Shown here one piece after another: positions 52,989 through 62,860 of a stretch of 64,000 bases of DNA (its first letter is position 1; each line of letters opens with the position of its first letter). Source of the stretch: Chitinophaga eiseniae (GTDB lineage: Bacteria; Bacteroidota; Bacteroidia; Chitinophagales; Chitinophagaceae); assembly GCF_900167135.1 (NCBI RefSeq), contig NZ_FUWZ01000003.1, positions 682,001-746,000 of the forward strand, given 5' to 3'. The notes beneath the pieces were generated by a model. That model did not search any database. It saw nothing but the letters and a program-made list of their open reading frames with translations, and was not told the DNA's origin. Both the position numbers and the translations under genes were made by a program.

Positions 52989-53996
52989 TCAGGATAAGCG
53001 GGTAGGTGTTCTTTCTACTTGTTGCAATAATTTCTCCGTCACCTTATCGGGATGTACGCCTTCCGCTTCTGCCCTGAAATTCATGAGGATGCGGTGGCGC
53101 AGCACGGGATAAGCCATGGCGGTAATATCTTCTGTGGTAGCGGCGTAGCGGCCCTGTAACAATGCATGGGCTTTGGCGGTAAGGATCAGCGCCTGACCGG
53201 CCCTTGGCCCTGCGCCCCAGCGTACCCATTCCTTTACATAGTCAACTGTGGTGGTATCGGGACGGGTGTTGCGTACCAGCCGGCTTACCCAGGATATCAG
53301 GTCAGCATCGATGGATACTTCACGCACCAGTTGCTGTAATTGTCTGATGTCATTGGCATCCAGCACCGGTTGCACTTCAACTTTACGAGTGCCGGTGGTA
53401 CCGGACAGGATAGCGGTTTCTTCCTGTTCAGACGGGTAGCCGATTTTCACGTACAGCAGAAAGCGGTCCAGCTGTGCTTCGGGCAGCGGGTAAGTACCGG
53501 ACTGTTCTATCGGGTTCTGGGTGGCGAGGATAAAAAACGGCCTGTCCAGTGCGTAGGTTTGTCCGGCATAGGTGACTTCAAATTCCTGCATCGCTTCCAG
53601 CAGCGCAGACTGTGTTTTAGGTGGCGTACGGTTGATTTCATCCGCCAGTATTATATTAGCAAATAAGGGCCCTTTATTGAATTTAAAAAAACGTTTGCCT
53701 GTTGCGTGATCTTCTTCCAGCACTTCCGTGCCGATGATGTCGGTGGGCATCAGGTCGGGGGTGAACTGAATCCTGCGGAAGGACAGGTGCAACGCCTGTG
53801 ACAGGGTGCGCACCATCAATGTTTTGGCCAGCCCGGGCACACCTTCCAGCAGGCAATGGCCTCCTGCCAGCATGGCTACCAATACCTCGTCCAGCACGGC
53901 TTCCTGGCCAACAATAACTTTCCTGATTTCCTGTTTAAGCAGCGGTAACTTTTCCAGCAATTGTATACCCATTTGATTTTGTTCTGATTTTGGCAT
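52989..53996 (-). CDS. moxR: MoxR-family AAA+ ATPase
   Basis: 335 residues. Walker A is LLEGVPGLAKT, Walker B ANIILADEINRTPPKTQSALLEAM, sensor 1 in FFILATQNPIEQ. MoxR proteins remodel partner complexes with DUF58/vWA proteins, all encoded just downstream. It heads a five-gene operon and is divergent from the DUF4159 gene. No promoter was confidently seen in the 127-base gap. Confidence 0.94.
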   Translation of the reverse strand: MPKSEQNQMGIQLLEKLPLLKQEIRKVIVGQEAVLDEVLVAMLAGGHCLLEGVPGLAKTLMVRTLSQALHLSFRRIQFTPDLMPTDIIGTEVLEEDHATGKRFFKFNKGPLFANIILADEINRTPPKTQSALLEAMQEFEVTYAGQTYALDRPFFILATQNPIEQSGTYPLPEAQLDRFLLYVKIGYPSEQEETAILSGTTGTRKVEVQPVLDANDIRQLQQLVREVSIDADLISWVSRLVRNTRPDTTTVDYVKEWVRWGAGPRAGQALILTAKAHALLQGRYAATTEDITAMAYPVLRHRILMNFRAEAEGVHPDKVTEKLLQQVERTPTRLS

Positions 53997-54123
53997 CGGG
54001 TTATTAAATTTCTTGCAGGTTTCTTCTCACACAAAATAACCAAATAATAAATTAGTAAATAACGAAATAAAAATATGAAATTGAAGAAAAATTAGACTGA
54101 CGGCAACAGCCAATGATAAACGC

Positions 54124-54744
54124 ATGCAAGGGAATACATTTACATTTGTGAGATTAAGATACCGGTCGGGCGACTGGGACACTGATCAGCGGATGCCTTC
54201 CAACCTGCTCAATTCATTGATCGAGTACACCACTATACCAGTGGCTATGCAGGAGAAGGTAATAGATCTCAGCAGCAGCGAGCTGTTTCAATATCCGTTT
54301 TGTTATCTTAGCGGACATAAGCTAGTGCAGTTTGATGCGGCCGAAGCGGCCAACTTCAGGCATTATGTCAACAGGGGTGGTTTTGTTTTTGTGGACGACT
54401 GCAACCATGACATTGATGGTTTGTTTGCCCGTTCCTTTGAAACACAGATGACACAACTGTTTGGCGCACATGCGTTAAAAAAAATCCCTGCTACCCATCC
54501 TCTCTACAGTAGTTTTTTTCATTTTGAGAAAGGGCCACCCAATACCTCTTTCGAGTTGAATGGCTGGGGCGATGATCTTGTGCACGACTATCTGAAAGCC
54601 ATAGAAGTTAATGGCCGCATTGGCGTATTGTACAGCAATAAAGATTACGGCTGCGAATGGGACTACGATTTCCGCAACAAACGTTTCCTGGCCGAAGACA
54701 ATACGAAGTTCGGCGTAAATATTATCGTATACGCATTACAATAA
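54124..54744 (+). CDS. DUF4159 domain protein, leaderless form
   Basis: 206 residues. FTFVRLRYRSGDWDTDQRMPSNLLNSLIEYTT opens the domain and GGFVFVDDCNHDIDGLFARSFE and PATHPLYSSFFHF follow, features of DUF4159, whose fold is thought glutamine-amidotransferase-like. There is no signal peptide, unlike many relatives. DUF4159 genes accompany MoxR/DUF58 operons, and here it is divergent from moxR. Function unknown; context points to the same envelope process. Confidence 0.75.
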   Translation: MQGNTFTFVRLRYRSGDWDTDQRMPSNLLNSLIEYTTIPVAMQEKVIDLSSSELFQYPFCYLSGHKLVQFDAAEAANFRHYVNRGGFVFVDDCNHDIDGLFARSFETQMTQLFGAHALKKIPATHPLYSSFFHFEKGPPNTSFELNGWGDDLVHDYLKAIEVNGRIGVLYSNKDYGCEWDYDFRNKRFLAEDNTKFGVNIIVYALQ

Positions 54745-54753
54745 CCGGTATTA

Positions 54754-55809
54754 TCAATCCTGCTCCATATGCCCGGAAGGGGGATTCCATGTTGTACGGG
54801 CGGCAGTGGTGTCTGTGATGACCGGCGGTATAAACTTCGGTTCTGATGAACCCTTTTCTCCGGAGATAAGCCGGACAATTACCTCCCGGTCCCCTACGGG
54901 AATAGAAGATTCGCCGCAAAAGAAGGCGGCGATCATCACCAGCGGATCGTGTATCCTTTTCCGGAATATATCTGCGAAGCTTCCTTCTTCCAGTAATGAG
55001 CGCCTGGGAGAAGATAACGGTGTAGTATATACGAGACCGGCTTTCAGGACCATCTTTATCATAAATCCGTCGGAAACTTCTCCGGCCAGTACCATTTCAG
55101 GATTCACTTCAACGGCTTTTGCCACCAGTTGCCCATAACGTTCTTCCACCTTTTGCTTCACAACCGCAAAATAAATACAGAAGCCGGCAATACCCACCAC
55201 AGATATGCCTGCGCCCAACAGGAATGCCGAACGGCATTGCCTGTTTTTCCAGAGTACTTTCCGGAGCATGCGGCCATGATACCAGGTCAGCGCCAGTGGA
55301 GCGAACACGGACAGGGAAATACCAAAAATAAAAGCAGTCATTATACCCAGCGAATACAGCGGCGCCAGATAGATGACCAGGTACAAAAAAATCCATGCAG
55401 TGATGCCCAATACAAAAGACTGCGTTGCTCTGATGCCTTGTGGCAGCTCATCGAAGTAAGCGAGCAGCAGTGTATTCACTCCTATCAGCAACAGCGCCAC
55501 CGTATACCAGCCTGACGACGGGGCAAATACCTGGTTCAAGGTGTAATCGTTTACACAAATTGCCGTAAGCATGTACAAACATAGCCCTACCGCTACTATC
55601 TTCCGTCTTAGCGGGCTTCTCTTTTTTAAACCTTCCATGATAATAGCTGCCAGCAGCCACACCATACCGGTCACAGTCAGGAATATAGCTACTGCCAGGA
55701 ACTTATTTCCTGAATAAAAGGACCATGCGGAAACTACCAGGTAAGCTGCCAACAGAAAAAGGCCGATGCGGTAGACAAAGCGTAATGCGGCCGGGGGATG
55801 TTCGTTCAT
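54754..55809 (-). CDS. polytopic membrane protein, possibly an XrtN-system VIT protein N-terminus
   Basis: 351 residues with about seven hydrophobic segments to ~residue 215, including LPQGIRATQSFVLGITAWIF and IFGISLSVFAPLAL. The periplasmic-looking tail has FRKRIHDPLVMIAAFFCGE. The arrangement reminds me of exosortase-associated XrtN VIT proteins, but those continue into VIT and vWA domains, absent here. It could be a truncated form or an unrelated protein. It converges on the DUF4159 gene with a 9-base gap. Confidence 0.4.
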   Translation of the reverse strand: MNEHPPAALRFVYRIGLFLLAAYLVVSAWSFYSGNKFLAVAIFLTVTGMVWLLAAIIMEGLKKRSPLRRKIVAVGLCLYMLTAICVNDYTLNQVFAPSSGWYTVALLLIGVNTLLLAYFDELPQGIRATQSFVLGITAWIFLYLVIYLAPLYSLGIMTAFIFGISLSVFAPLALTWYHGRMLRKVLWKNRQCRSAFLLGAGISVVGIAGFCIYFAVVKQKVEERYGQLVAKAVEVNPEMVLAGEVSDGFMIKMVLKAGLVYTTPLSSPRRSLLEEGSFADIFRKRIHDPLVMIAAFFCGESSIPVGDREVIVRLISGEKGSSEPKFIPPVITDTTAARTTWNPPSGHMEQD

Positions 55810-56534
55810 ATAACTGGGTTACAAAAAAATAAATGTACAGAAAGCGTGCTGCTTTTCAAATATTTTTTTCGATGGTGTGGGTGCTTCATTGTTAACATTG
55901 AGGTTGATTCCGGTGGAGGAGTAATGGTATGTGGCGGGATAAATGTATAAGTATAGACAAATGCACGGAAACCCTTCATACAAAAGAAGACATGATAAGA
56001 ACCAACACCGCAGGCGGTTAAGCGCTACAGCACCGGCGTAGCAAGCGTATACGGAATCCTGATGCATTATTTAACAACTCACCAGGGGGATACTTCCTGA
56101 ACGTTGCGGAAACGGGTCAACAGCTAACCTGTTGAAAACCCGGCCACTTAATACTTCCCCCCCAACTGTTAATAGATAATTAACATGGCGTACCCTGCTG
56201 AGAAAAAACTATACACTTAATTTACATAATTCATTAACTTGTCTAAAATTAAAACAGCATCGACCAAAAAAGAAAAACCAACAACTGTATTTTCCACTAA
56301 AACTTTAGCGCTTGCATTTTCAGAGAGATGTTAAAGCGGGCGTCGTTAGCTAAATCGATATAGTTAAGGACCAGGGGAGATCGCGCGTCATGTGAAAAAC
56401 GTATTCAATGCAAACCTTTGCTAAAAAATAAAAACTTATTTATCCCAAAGACGACAAGCAAACAACCAACTACGAGACAGAACAACATTGATCACGCTTA
56501 CAAACAGTTTTCATTCACCGCTCATTTATTCATC
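55810..56534 (+). other. 725-base non-coding region upstream of susC
   Basis: No convincing gene was found on either strand. The right half (56150-56534) is AT-rich and probably holds the SusC promoter and a long leader; no perfect TTG/TAnnTTTG pair was found. A frame continues 39 codons upstream of the chosen susC ATG with a TTG at 56418, but lacks a leader. No sigma/anti-sigma pair is encoded. Confidence 0.6.
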
Positions 56535-59500
56535 ATGAAGTTTTCCTTTCTTAGAAAAACGGGCTTTCTGCTGGCCTTCCTCTGCGCTATAGCGTCAGTG
56601 GCCATGGCACAAAGAACGATCACCGGCAAAGTAACCGGCGCTCCTGACGGTCAGGGGCTGCCCGGTGTAACCATCACCGTGCCTGGCACCAGTACCGGCA
56701 CCAGCACCGACGCCAACGGCGTGTATAAATTACCATTACCTGCAACGGCACAGACGCTCACCTTTTCTTTTCTCGGTTATGCGTCACAGACGATCACCAT
56801 CGGCAACCGGGAAGTCATCAACGTCGCCCTCCAATCTACCAGCAAGGGGCTGGGTGAAGTGCTGGTGGTAGGTTACGGTACCCAGACCCGCCGCGACCTG
56901 ACCGGCACCATCTCCTCCCTGAAGGGCTCCGATATCAAAAACCTGCCGGTCAGCGACGCCGCCCAGGCTATGCAGGGCCGCGTCACCGGCGTGGACATCG
57001 TGCGGTCTGACGGTCAGCCCGGCAGCACTCCCAGTATTCGTATACGCGGTACCGGTACCATCAACAACTCCGAGCCGCTGGTCATCATCGACGGGGTGCC
57101 GGCCGGTGGCATCAGCGACATCAACCCTAACGACATTGCCTCCATGGAAGTCCTCAAAGACGCTTCCTCCTCCGCCATCTATGGTACAAGGGCAGCCAAC
57201 GGCGTCATCATCATCACCAGCAAAAAGGGCAACTACGGTGAAAAACTGAAAGCCTCCGTGAACGTATACAAAGGCGTGTCCAACGCCATCCGGTATATCC
57301 CTTTGCTCAGCGCTCCCGATCTCGTGATGCTGAAGAAAGAACGTTACACCAATGACGGTAAACAAATAGATCCTATCTGGAACGATCCCTACTATGCCGA
57401 ACAACGGACCGACTGGCAGCGTGCCCTGCTTGGCTCCGGCCAGGTGACCAACGCCGATGTGAGCCTCCGTGGCGGCAACAGCAGCTCCAACTACCTTTTC
57501 AGCGCCGGTTATTACGATGAGAAAGGTATCGTCGAAAACACGTTCTTCAAACGGTATACCGTCCGCATCAACTCAGAACATAAACTGGGCAAACGCATCA
57601 AAATTGGTGAGAACCTACAACTGACCTATCGTCAGAACAAAGGCTTCGATACCTACTCTTCCCAGACAGGCCTTATCTTCAGCGCACTGCGTTTCAATCC
57701 TGCCATCCCGGTATTCAACCCCGACGGCAGTTACGGTTCCTCCAAAGCCAGCAATGAACTGGGAGACATCAACAACCCGGTATTTACCGCACAAACCACC
57801 GATGGCTGGGCCAAGAACTATCGCATGCTGGCCAACGTGTACGCTGAACTGGAAATCCTCGACGGCCTCACCCTCCGCGGCAACTACGGCTACGACGGCA
57901 GCATCTTCAACCAGTCCAGCTTCGTTCCCAAAGTGCTGGACCAGACGCGCGCCCGCGACCATGCCGAACTATGGAACCGCAGCGAATCCAACAGCTCCCA
58001 GTTGAGCGAAGTGTTCCTCACCTACAATAAATTCTTCCGGCAGCACCATGTGACCTTCACCGGCGGGTACTCTCAGCAGGTGGCCAAAGGTTACTTCTTC
58101 AAAGGCGAACGCTGGGGCTTTGCCGACGAGTCGCCGGATGTACGCGTGCTCGACAACGGCAACGACATCCACGACGCCAGTGGTAACTTCAACCCGCAGA
58201 ATGCTATCGCCTCCGGCTTCGTCAGAGGTTTCTATGGCTTCAAAGAAAAGTACCTGCTCACCGTTACCTTCCGGGCCGACGGCTCCTCCCGCTTCGCCCC
58301 GGGCAGACGCTGGGGGTATTTCCCGGCTTTCTCCGCCGGATGGCGTGTATCGGATGAAACCTTCTTCAAAGACAACGTGAAGTTTATGAGCAACCTGAAA
58401 ATCACCGGTGGTTGGGGGCAGCTGGGGAACCAGAACGTACGCGACTTCCAGTACCTCGCTCCTGTCAATAAAGACAGACGTTACAACTTCGGCGAAAGTC
58501 CGTACGTAGGCGTATGGAATTCCCGCCTCGCCAATCCCAATATCACCTGGGAAAAAGCCGAGATGACCAACGTCAGCCTGGAAGCCGGTTTCTTCGACAA
58601 CAGGCTGAATGCGGTGATCACCTGGTTCAATAAAAACACCAAAGACATGCTGGTGCCCGCAGCGGCGATGGACCTGCATGGCACTGCCGCTATCCCCGAT
58701 CAGAACATCGGCCAGATGAACAATAAGGGATGGGAACTGGAAGTCAGCTACCAGGGTGGTAATGAGCGGTTCCGTTACAATGTTTCCGCCAACGCTTCCC
58801 TTATCAAAAATACCGTTACACGACTATACGAAGCTGGCTCCTATATCTCGTCCACCAACTATGGCCGGCAGAACCAGGAGATCTCCCGTACCTACGAAGG
58901 TCAGCCCCTGGCATCTTTCTATGGCTGGAAAACCAACGGCATCTATCAGACGCAGCAGGAAATTGACAGCGATCCTTTCATCGCCAAAGATCCTAACAAG
59001 GAAAATATCAAACCCGGCGACGTGCGTTTTGTGGACATCAACGGCGATGGTATCGTGAATGAGCTGGACCGCACCAACCTCGGTGACCCTAATCCCCGCG
59101 TAACCTATGGCATCCAGGCAGGCGCGCAGTACAAAGGATTTGACCTGAGCCTCTCCTTTGCCGGTGTGGGCGGCGTGAAACTATACAACGCCGATAAGAT
59201 GCAGGGCATGGACCCTACCTATCCGTACAACATGTACGCAGAGGCGCTGCAGCGCTGGCATGGCCCCGGCACCAGCAACAGCGTGCCGCGTGTGAGCCTC
59301 TCCAGCGACAACAGCAACAACCGCACCTCCGATCGTTTCGTGGAAAAAGGTGATTACTTCTCGCTCCGCAATATCGCGCTCGGCTATACGATCCCGGCGA
59401 AAGTATGGGGCCGTACCGGCATCTCCGATGTGCGGGTATATGTAGCGGCGCAGAACCTTTTCATCCTTACGTCTTATTCAGGACTCACGCCACAGCTGGG

Positions 59501-59618
59501 TTATACCGGCGACGGCAGCGGCACCGGCACCAGCGATGGTAACCGCCAACGCGGCGTAGACGTGGCCGCCTATCCACAGGCAAGAACATTCACCTTCGGC
59601 GCTACGCTCAACTTCTAA
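56535..59618 (+). CDS. susC: SusC/RagA-family TonB-dependent outer-membrane transporter
   Basis: 1027 residues from MKFSFLRKTGFLL, giving a proper signal peptide (to AMAQ, residue 26). A carboxypeptidase-regulatory-like domain (27-102, ITGKVTGAPDGQGLPGVTI), a VVGYGTQTRRDLTG motif (111-124), a plug (~120-230, SIRIRGTG, VIIDGVP) and a barrel ending FTFGATLNF are clear. It imports an oligosaccharide or other nutrient bound by the SusD partner. No N-terminal anti-sigma-interacting (STN) domain is visible, so it is probably not a transducer. Confidence 0.93.
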   Translation: MKFSFLRKTGFLLAFLCAIASVAMAQRTITGKVTGAPDGQGLPGVTITVPGTSTGTSTDANGVYKLPLPATAQTLTFSFLGYASQTITIGNREVINVALQSTSKGLGEVLVVGYGTQTRRDLTGTISSLKGSDIKNLPVSDAAQAMQGRVTGVDIVRSDGQPGSTPSIRIRGTGTINNSEPLVIIDGVPAGGISDINPNDIASMEVLKDASSSAIYGTRAANGVIIITSKKGNYGEKLKASVNVYKGVSNAIRYIPLLSAPDLVMLKKERYTNDGKQIDPIWNDPYYAEQRTDWQRALLGSGQVTNADVSLRGGNSSSNYLFSAGYYDEKGIVENTFFKRYTVRINSEHKLGKRIKIGENLQLTYRQNKGFDTYSSQTGLIFSALRFNPAIPVFNPDGSYGSSKASNELGDINNPVFTAQTTDGWAKNYRMLANVYAELEILDGLTLRGNYGYDGSIFNQSSFVPKVLDQTRARDHAELWNRSESNSSQLSEVFLTYNKFFRQHHVTFTGGYSQQVAKGYFFKGERWGFADESPDVRVLDNGNDIHDASGNFNPQNAIASGFVRGFYGFKEKYLLTVTFRADGSSRFAPGRRWGYFPAFSAGWRVSDETFFKDNVKFMSNLKITGGWGQLGNQNVRDFQYLAPVNKDRRYNFGESPYVGVWNSRLANPNITWEKAEMTNVSLEAGFFDNRLNAVITWFNKNTKDMLVPAAAMDLHGTAAIPDQNIGQMNNKGWELEVSYQGGNERFRYNVSANASLIKNTVTRLYEAGSYISSTNYGRQNQEISRTYEGQPLASFYGWKTNGIYQTQQEIDSDPFIAKDPNKENIKPGDVRFVDINGDGIVNELDRTNLGDPNPRVTYGIQAGAQYKGFDLSLSFAGVGGVKLYNADKMQGMDPTYPYNMYAEALQRWHGPGTSNSVPRVSLSSDNSNNRTSDRFVEKGDYFSLRNIALGYTIPAKVWGRTGISDVRVYVAAQNLFILTSYSGLTPQLGYTGDGSGTGTSDGNRQRGVDVAAYPQARTFTFGATLNF

Positions 59619-59629
59619 AACTGACGACC

Positions 59630-61105
59630 ATGCAATCAATGAAACATATACTGCTGGCCGGCCTTACCGCCGCCATCCTTTTATCCGGCTGTAAAAACGT
59701 GCTGGACGTACAGCCCCAGGGCAACTTCACCACTGGCAACTACTGGCGCAACCAGGACCAGGCCGTGGACGGCATCACCGGCATTTACAATATCCTGCTG
59801 GAAGAAGACTATACCGGTTTCAACGAATTTGTCTTTGACAACTGTTCAGATGACCAGGTACGTGGCGGCGATCACGATTATGACGATGCCATCGAAGCGT
59901 TTACCTACGATGCCTCCACTCCTACCGTACGCGCCGGCTGGCGATGGAAATATGAAATGATCAATCGCGCCAACAGTGCGCTGATCAATATTCCGAAGAT
60001 CACCAGCATTGATGCCGCCATCAAACAACGTTGCCTCGGTGAAGCTCATTTCCTGCGCGCTTTCGCTTACTGGCGCCTGTTGCTGGTATATGGCGAAGTA
60101 CCTGTCATCACCGAAGACGATGTCATCAAAGTCAATTACAACAAACCCAAAGTGAGCGCTGACGAGCTGCGTAAACAGATAGAAGCAGACCTTTTGCTGG
60201 CGGCAGAAGAGCTGCCGGAGACGTACGGCGAAACCGATAAAGGTCGCGTCAGAAAGGGCACCGCATGGGGTCTGCTGTGCAAACTGTATATGGAGTGGGG
60301 CCAGCTGGACAAAGCCATTACGGCGGGCAACAAAGTGATCAGCAACGCCAATTACGCACTGGCGCCCCGTTACAGCGATAACTTCAGCGTGGCCACCGGC
60401 AACAACTCCGAGATGCTGTTTGCCGTACAAACGGTGGACGGATATGGTTATTCCGACTTCATCACTTATCATGCGCCCCGTAAATGGAACGGCTGGAGTT
60501 TCTTCTACCCTACCAAAGCGCTGGTAGATGAATTTGAAACAGGAGATCCGCGTAAAGAAATCTGTATCATGGCTCCTGGCGATAAAGTCAATGTAGGTAC
60601 CAGTATAGAAACTGTAACGCCCGATCTTTCCTGGTCCGGCTACCACTACAAAAAATTCTGTGCCTGGAAACCCTCCGGCGGTCTGAATTACTCACTGAAA
60701 ACGCCGCTGATGCGCAGCGCTGATATCTACCTGCTGGTAGCGGAAGCTAAGATACGGCTGAACGGCCCCGGTGCCGGCGATGCAGAAATACAGGCAGTGC
60801 GTACCCGTGCGTCCGCAACATTACCGGCAGTACATAATGCAGGTATGAAAGAGCTGATGCATGAGCGGAGAGTAGAGCTGTGCGGAGAAAACGAAAGGCA
60901 GCAGGACCTGCTGAGATGGGACAAAGCAAAACTGATTGACATCGTGGCTATCAACAATCAGCCGAAACTGGCTTATGATGGCAGTGTAATGAGCAGAGGC
61001 GGTTCTCCGCGAAAGTTCATACGGCCGAAGCATTATTATTTCCCGATGCCGCAGACGGAGATAGATAAGAGCAAGGGTACGCTGGTACAGAACCCGAACT
61101 ACTAA
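59630..61105 (+). CDS. susD: SusD/RagB-family nutrient-binding lipoprotein
   Basis: 491 residues. MQSMKHILLAGLTAAILLSGC ends at a lipobox Cys21; the early DVQPQGNFTTGNYWRNQDQAVDGITGIYN is the SusD signature, and the C-terminal HERRVELCGENERQQDLLRW motif is typical. It caps SusC on the cell surface and binds substrate. It starts 11 bases after susC. The ligand is unknown. Confidence 0.93.
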   Translation: MQSMKHILLAGLTAAILLSGCKNVLDVQPQGNFTTGNYWRNQDQAVDGITGIYNILLEEDYTGFNEFVFDNCSDDQVRGGDHDYDDAIEAFTYDASTPTVRAGWRWKYEMINRANSALINIPKITSIDAAIKQRCLGEAHFLRAFAYWRLLLVYGEVPVITEDDVIKVNYNKPKVSADELRKQIEADLLLAAEELPETYGETDKGRVRKGTAWGLLCKLYMEWGQLDKAITAGNKVISNANYALAPRYSDNFSVATGNNSEMLFAVQTVDGYGYSDFITYHAPRKWNGWSFFYPTKALVDEFETGDPRKEICIMAPGDKVNVGTSIETVTPDLSWSGYHYKKFCAWKPSGGLNYSLKTPLMRSADIYLLVAEAKIRLNGPGAGDAEIQAVRTRASATLPAVHNAGMKELMHERRVELCGENERQQDLLRWDKAKLIDIVAINNQPKLAYDGSVMSRGGSPRKFIRPKHYYFPMPQTEIDKSKGTLVQNPNY

Positions 61106-61113
61106 AAAAGCAA

Positions 61114-61146
61114 ACCGGTGTTGCGGCCATCTGCTGCAACACCGGT
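61114..61146. terminator. terminator between susD and galM
   Basis: ACCGGTGTTGC (61114-61124) pairs with GCAACACCGGT (61136-61146); an A run precedes it and a T-rich tail follows, so it serves both convergent genes. Confidence 0.85.
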
Positions 61147-61152
61147 TATTTA

Positions 61153-62313
61153 TTATTTGGTGGAGAATTTATACACCGTTGTTTGTTGATAGGTTTCTCC
61201 TGGTTTGAGGATCACACCGGGGAAATCCGATTGGTTGGGAGAATTGGGGAAGTGTTGCGCTTCCAGGCAAAGGCCTGCGTGCTGCCCGTATTTTTGTCCG
61301 CCGCGGGTGTTGGCCAACGTGCCGTCGAGGAAATTACCCGAATAGAACTGAACGCCCGGCTCGGTGGTGGACATCTCCATATAACGACCGCTGGCAGGGT
61401 CATAAAGGGTAGCCACTGTTTCCAGGCTGCCGGCTGCTTTATCGAGCACAAAATTATGGTCATATCCTCCTTTTACTGCAGCGATATCTTTTCCTACTTT
61501 TTTAGGCGTAGTAAAATCCATCATAGTGCCTTTTACGGGGGCCAGTTGTCCGGTAGGGATGAGTTTATCATTCACCGGCGTGTAGCGGCTCGCTTTCAGT
61601 TCCAGTTCCTGGTCCAGGATCGTGCTGTCTTTTCCGCCGGAGAGGTTAAAATAGCTGTGATTGGTGAGGTTGACCGGCGTAGCCTTGTCGGTGGTAGCGG
61701 TGTATTGGATCTTCAGGGCATTGTCGGGTGTGAGCGTATACACCACTGTTGCTTTCATGGTGCCCGGGTAGCCTTCTTCCCCGTCTTTGCTGGTATATTC
61801 CAGTTGCAGGGAGCTGTCGCCCGCCTGGGCGGCTGTCCATACTACTTTATCGAACCCTTTGATACCACCGTGCAGCGTATTGCCGTGATCGTTAGCCGCC
61901 AGCGTGTAGTCTTTTCCGTCCAGTTTGAATTTGGCGTTCGCGATACGGTTAGCATACCGGCCTATCAATGCGCCAAAATAAGGCTGTCCTTTTTGCTGGT
62001 AGCCGCTGAGTGCATCGTAAGACAATACCACATTGGCTTTCTGGCCTTGTTTGTCGGGCGTGATGATATCGGTGACGATACCGCCGTAGTTTAAAATTTT
62101 CACTTCCATGCCGGCGGCATTGCGGAGCGTGTACTGCAGCACTTCCTGGCCATCAGCCTGTCCGTAGTTTTGAGCGGCGGCAGTAGCAGCCACGGCAGCC
62201 GTATCGGTGCCGGTTTTGCTGTCTTCTTTAGGTGCGTTCGTGCCGTTGCAGGCGCCTAACAGGGCGGCGCCTGAGATCATCAGGGCCGAGAGCCCCCTGA
62301 GGTTCATTTCCAT
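61153..62313 (-). CDS. galM: aldose 1-epimerase (mutarotase), lipoprotein
   Basis: 386 residues. The leader MEMNLRGLSALMISGAALLGAC has a lipobox (Cys22), then an Ala/Thr linker. GRYANRIANAKF, HGGIKGFDK, the catalytic His in NLTNHSYFNL, TTEPGVQFYSGNF and the catalytic Glu in CLEAQHFP are all present, so it should be active. It interconverts alpha and beta sugar anomers, here in the periplasm. It faces the susCD operon and probably serves its imported sugar. Confidence 0.93.
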   Translation of the reverse strand: MEMNLRGLSALMISGAALLGACNGTNAPKEDSKTGTDTAAVAATAAAQNYGQADGQEVLQYTLRNAAGMEVKILNYGGIVTDIITPDKQGQKANVVLSYDALSGYQQKGQPYFGALIGRYANRIANAKFKLDGKDYTLAANDHGNTLHGGIKGFDKVVWTAAQAGDSSLQLEYTSKDGEEGYPGTMKATVVYTLTPDNALKIQYTATTDKATPVNLTNHSYFNLSGGKDSTILDQELELKASRYTPVNDKLIPTGQLAPVKGTMMDFTTPKKVGKDIAAVKGGYDHNFVLDKAAGSLETVATLYDPASGRYMEMSTTEPGVQFYSGNFLDGTLANTRGGQKYGQHAGLCLEAQHFPNSPNQSDFPGVILKPGETYQQTTVYKFSTK

Positions 62314-62517
62314 AACGTATATAAGGTTAAGTGAATAGTATCGTTAAATATCGTGATAATTAGGGAAAAGAAGAAATGGGGAGATGTTAATTTCGTTTCT
62401 CTGCCTCTGTGAATCATTTACAAATAAAGTTATATTAACAAGATGCCATCTACAGAAATAGTTATTTGTCGGTATTATTGAGATGTAACCATATTTTTCG
62501 CCATTATTTGTTAGCTC

Positions 62518-62838
62518 ATGTCAACAATAACTAAATACCGTATTGAAGTACCTATTGACAAACTCACCAACAGTATTGTCAACACCATCCCGGGAGACAG
62601 TTTCGAAACTATTGTCAATCCCGTCAGCAAGGGTGATCTGAAGGCAATTTCAGTAAAAACCAGCTGAAAATTTGATTGGAAAAAGGAATTTCGTTTAAAA
62701 GACAGGATTACTTATAAGCTCACTATTATCGATAACCGTGAAATAATTCAAGGGCTCATGAGCTTAAGCAATTGTAACAACCACTATTACATTCACCTTA
62801 TTGAAAGTGCCCCATTTAATACCGGAAGTTCTCATTAA
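62518..62838 (+). pseudogene. gene fragment with an in-frame stop
   Basis: ATG 62518 opens 49 codons (MSTITKYRIEVPIDKLTNSI ... VKTS) to TGA 62665-62667. The same frame continues at once for 56 codons (KFDWKKEFRLKDRITYKLTI ... HLIESAPF) to TAA 62836-62838. The joined reading looks like one protein. I recall longer Bacteroidota proteins with similar YKLT.., HLIESAxFN segments that extend another ~60 residues; here the tail is missing. So it is probably broken twice, unless the first stop is a sequencing error. Confidence 0.5.
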
Positions 62839-62860
62839 TAAATATTATAAACAATAGCAT

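Noticed and set aside
47195-53996. A defence system built on the MoxR ATPase
   Set aside because: DUF58, BatA and DUF4175-like partners fit the known chaperone/aerotolerance type, and no nuclease or effector is encoded.
54141-54148. TACATTTG as a promoter of the DUF4159 gene
   Set aside because: It falls inside the first codons of the domain and has no matching -33 element.
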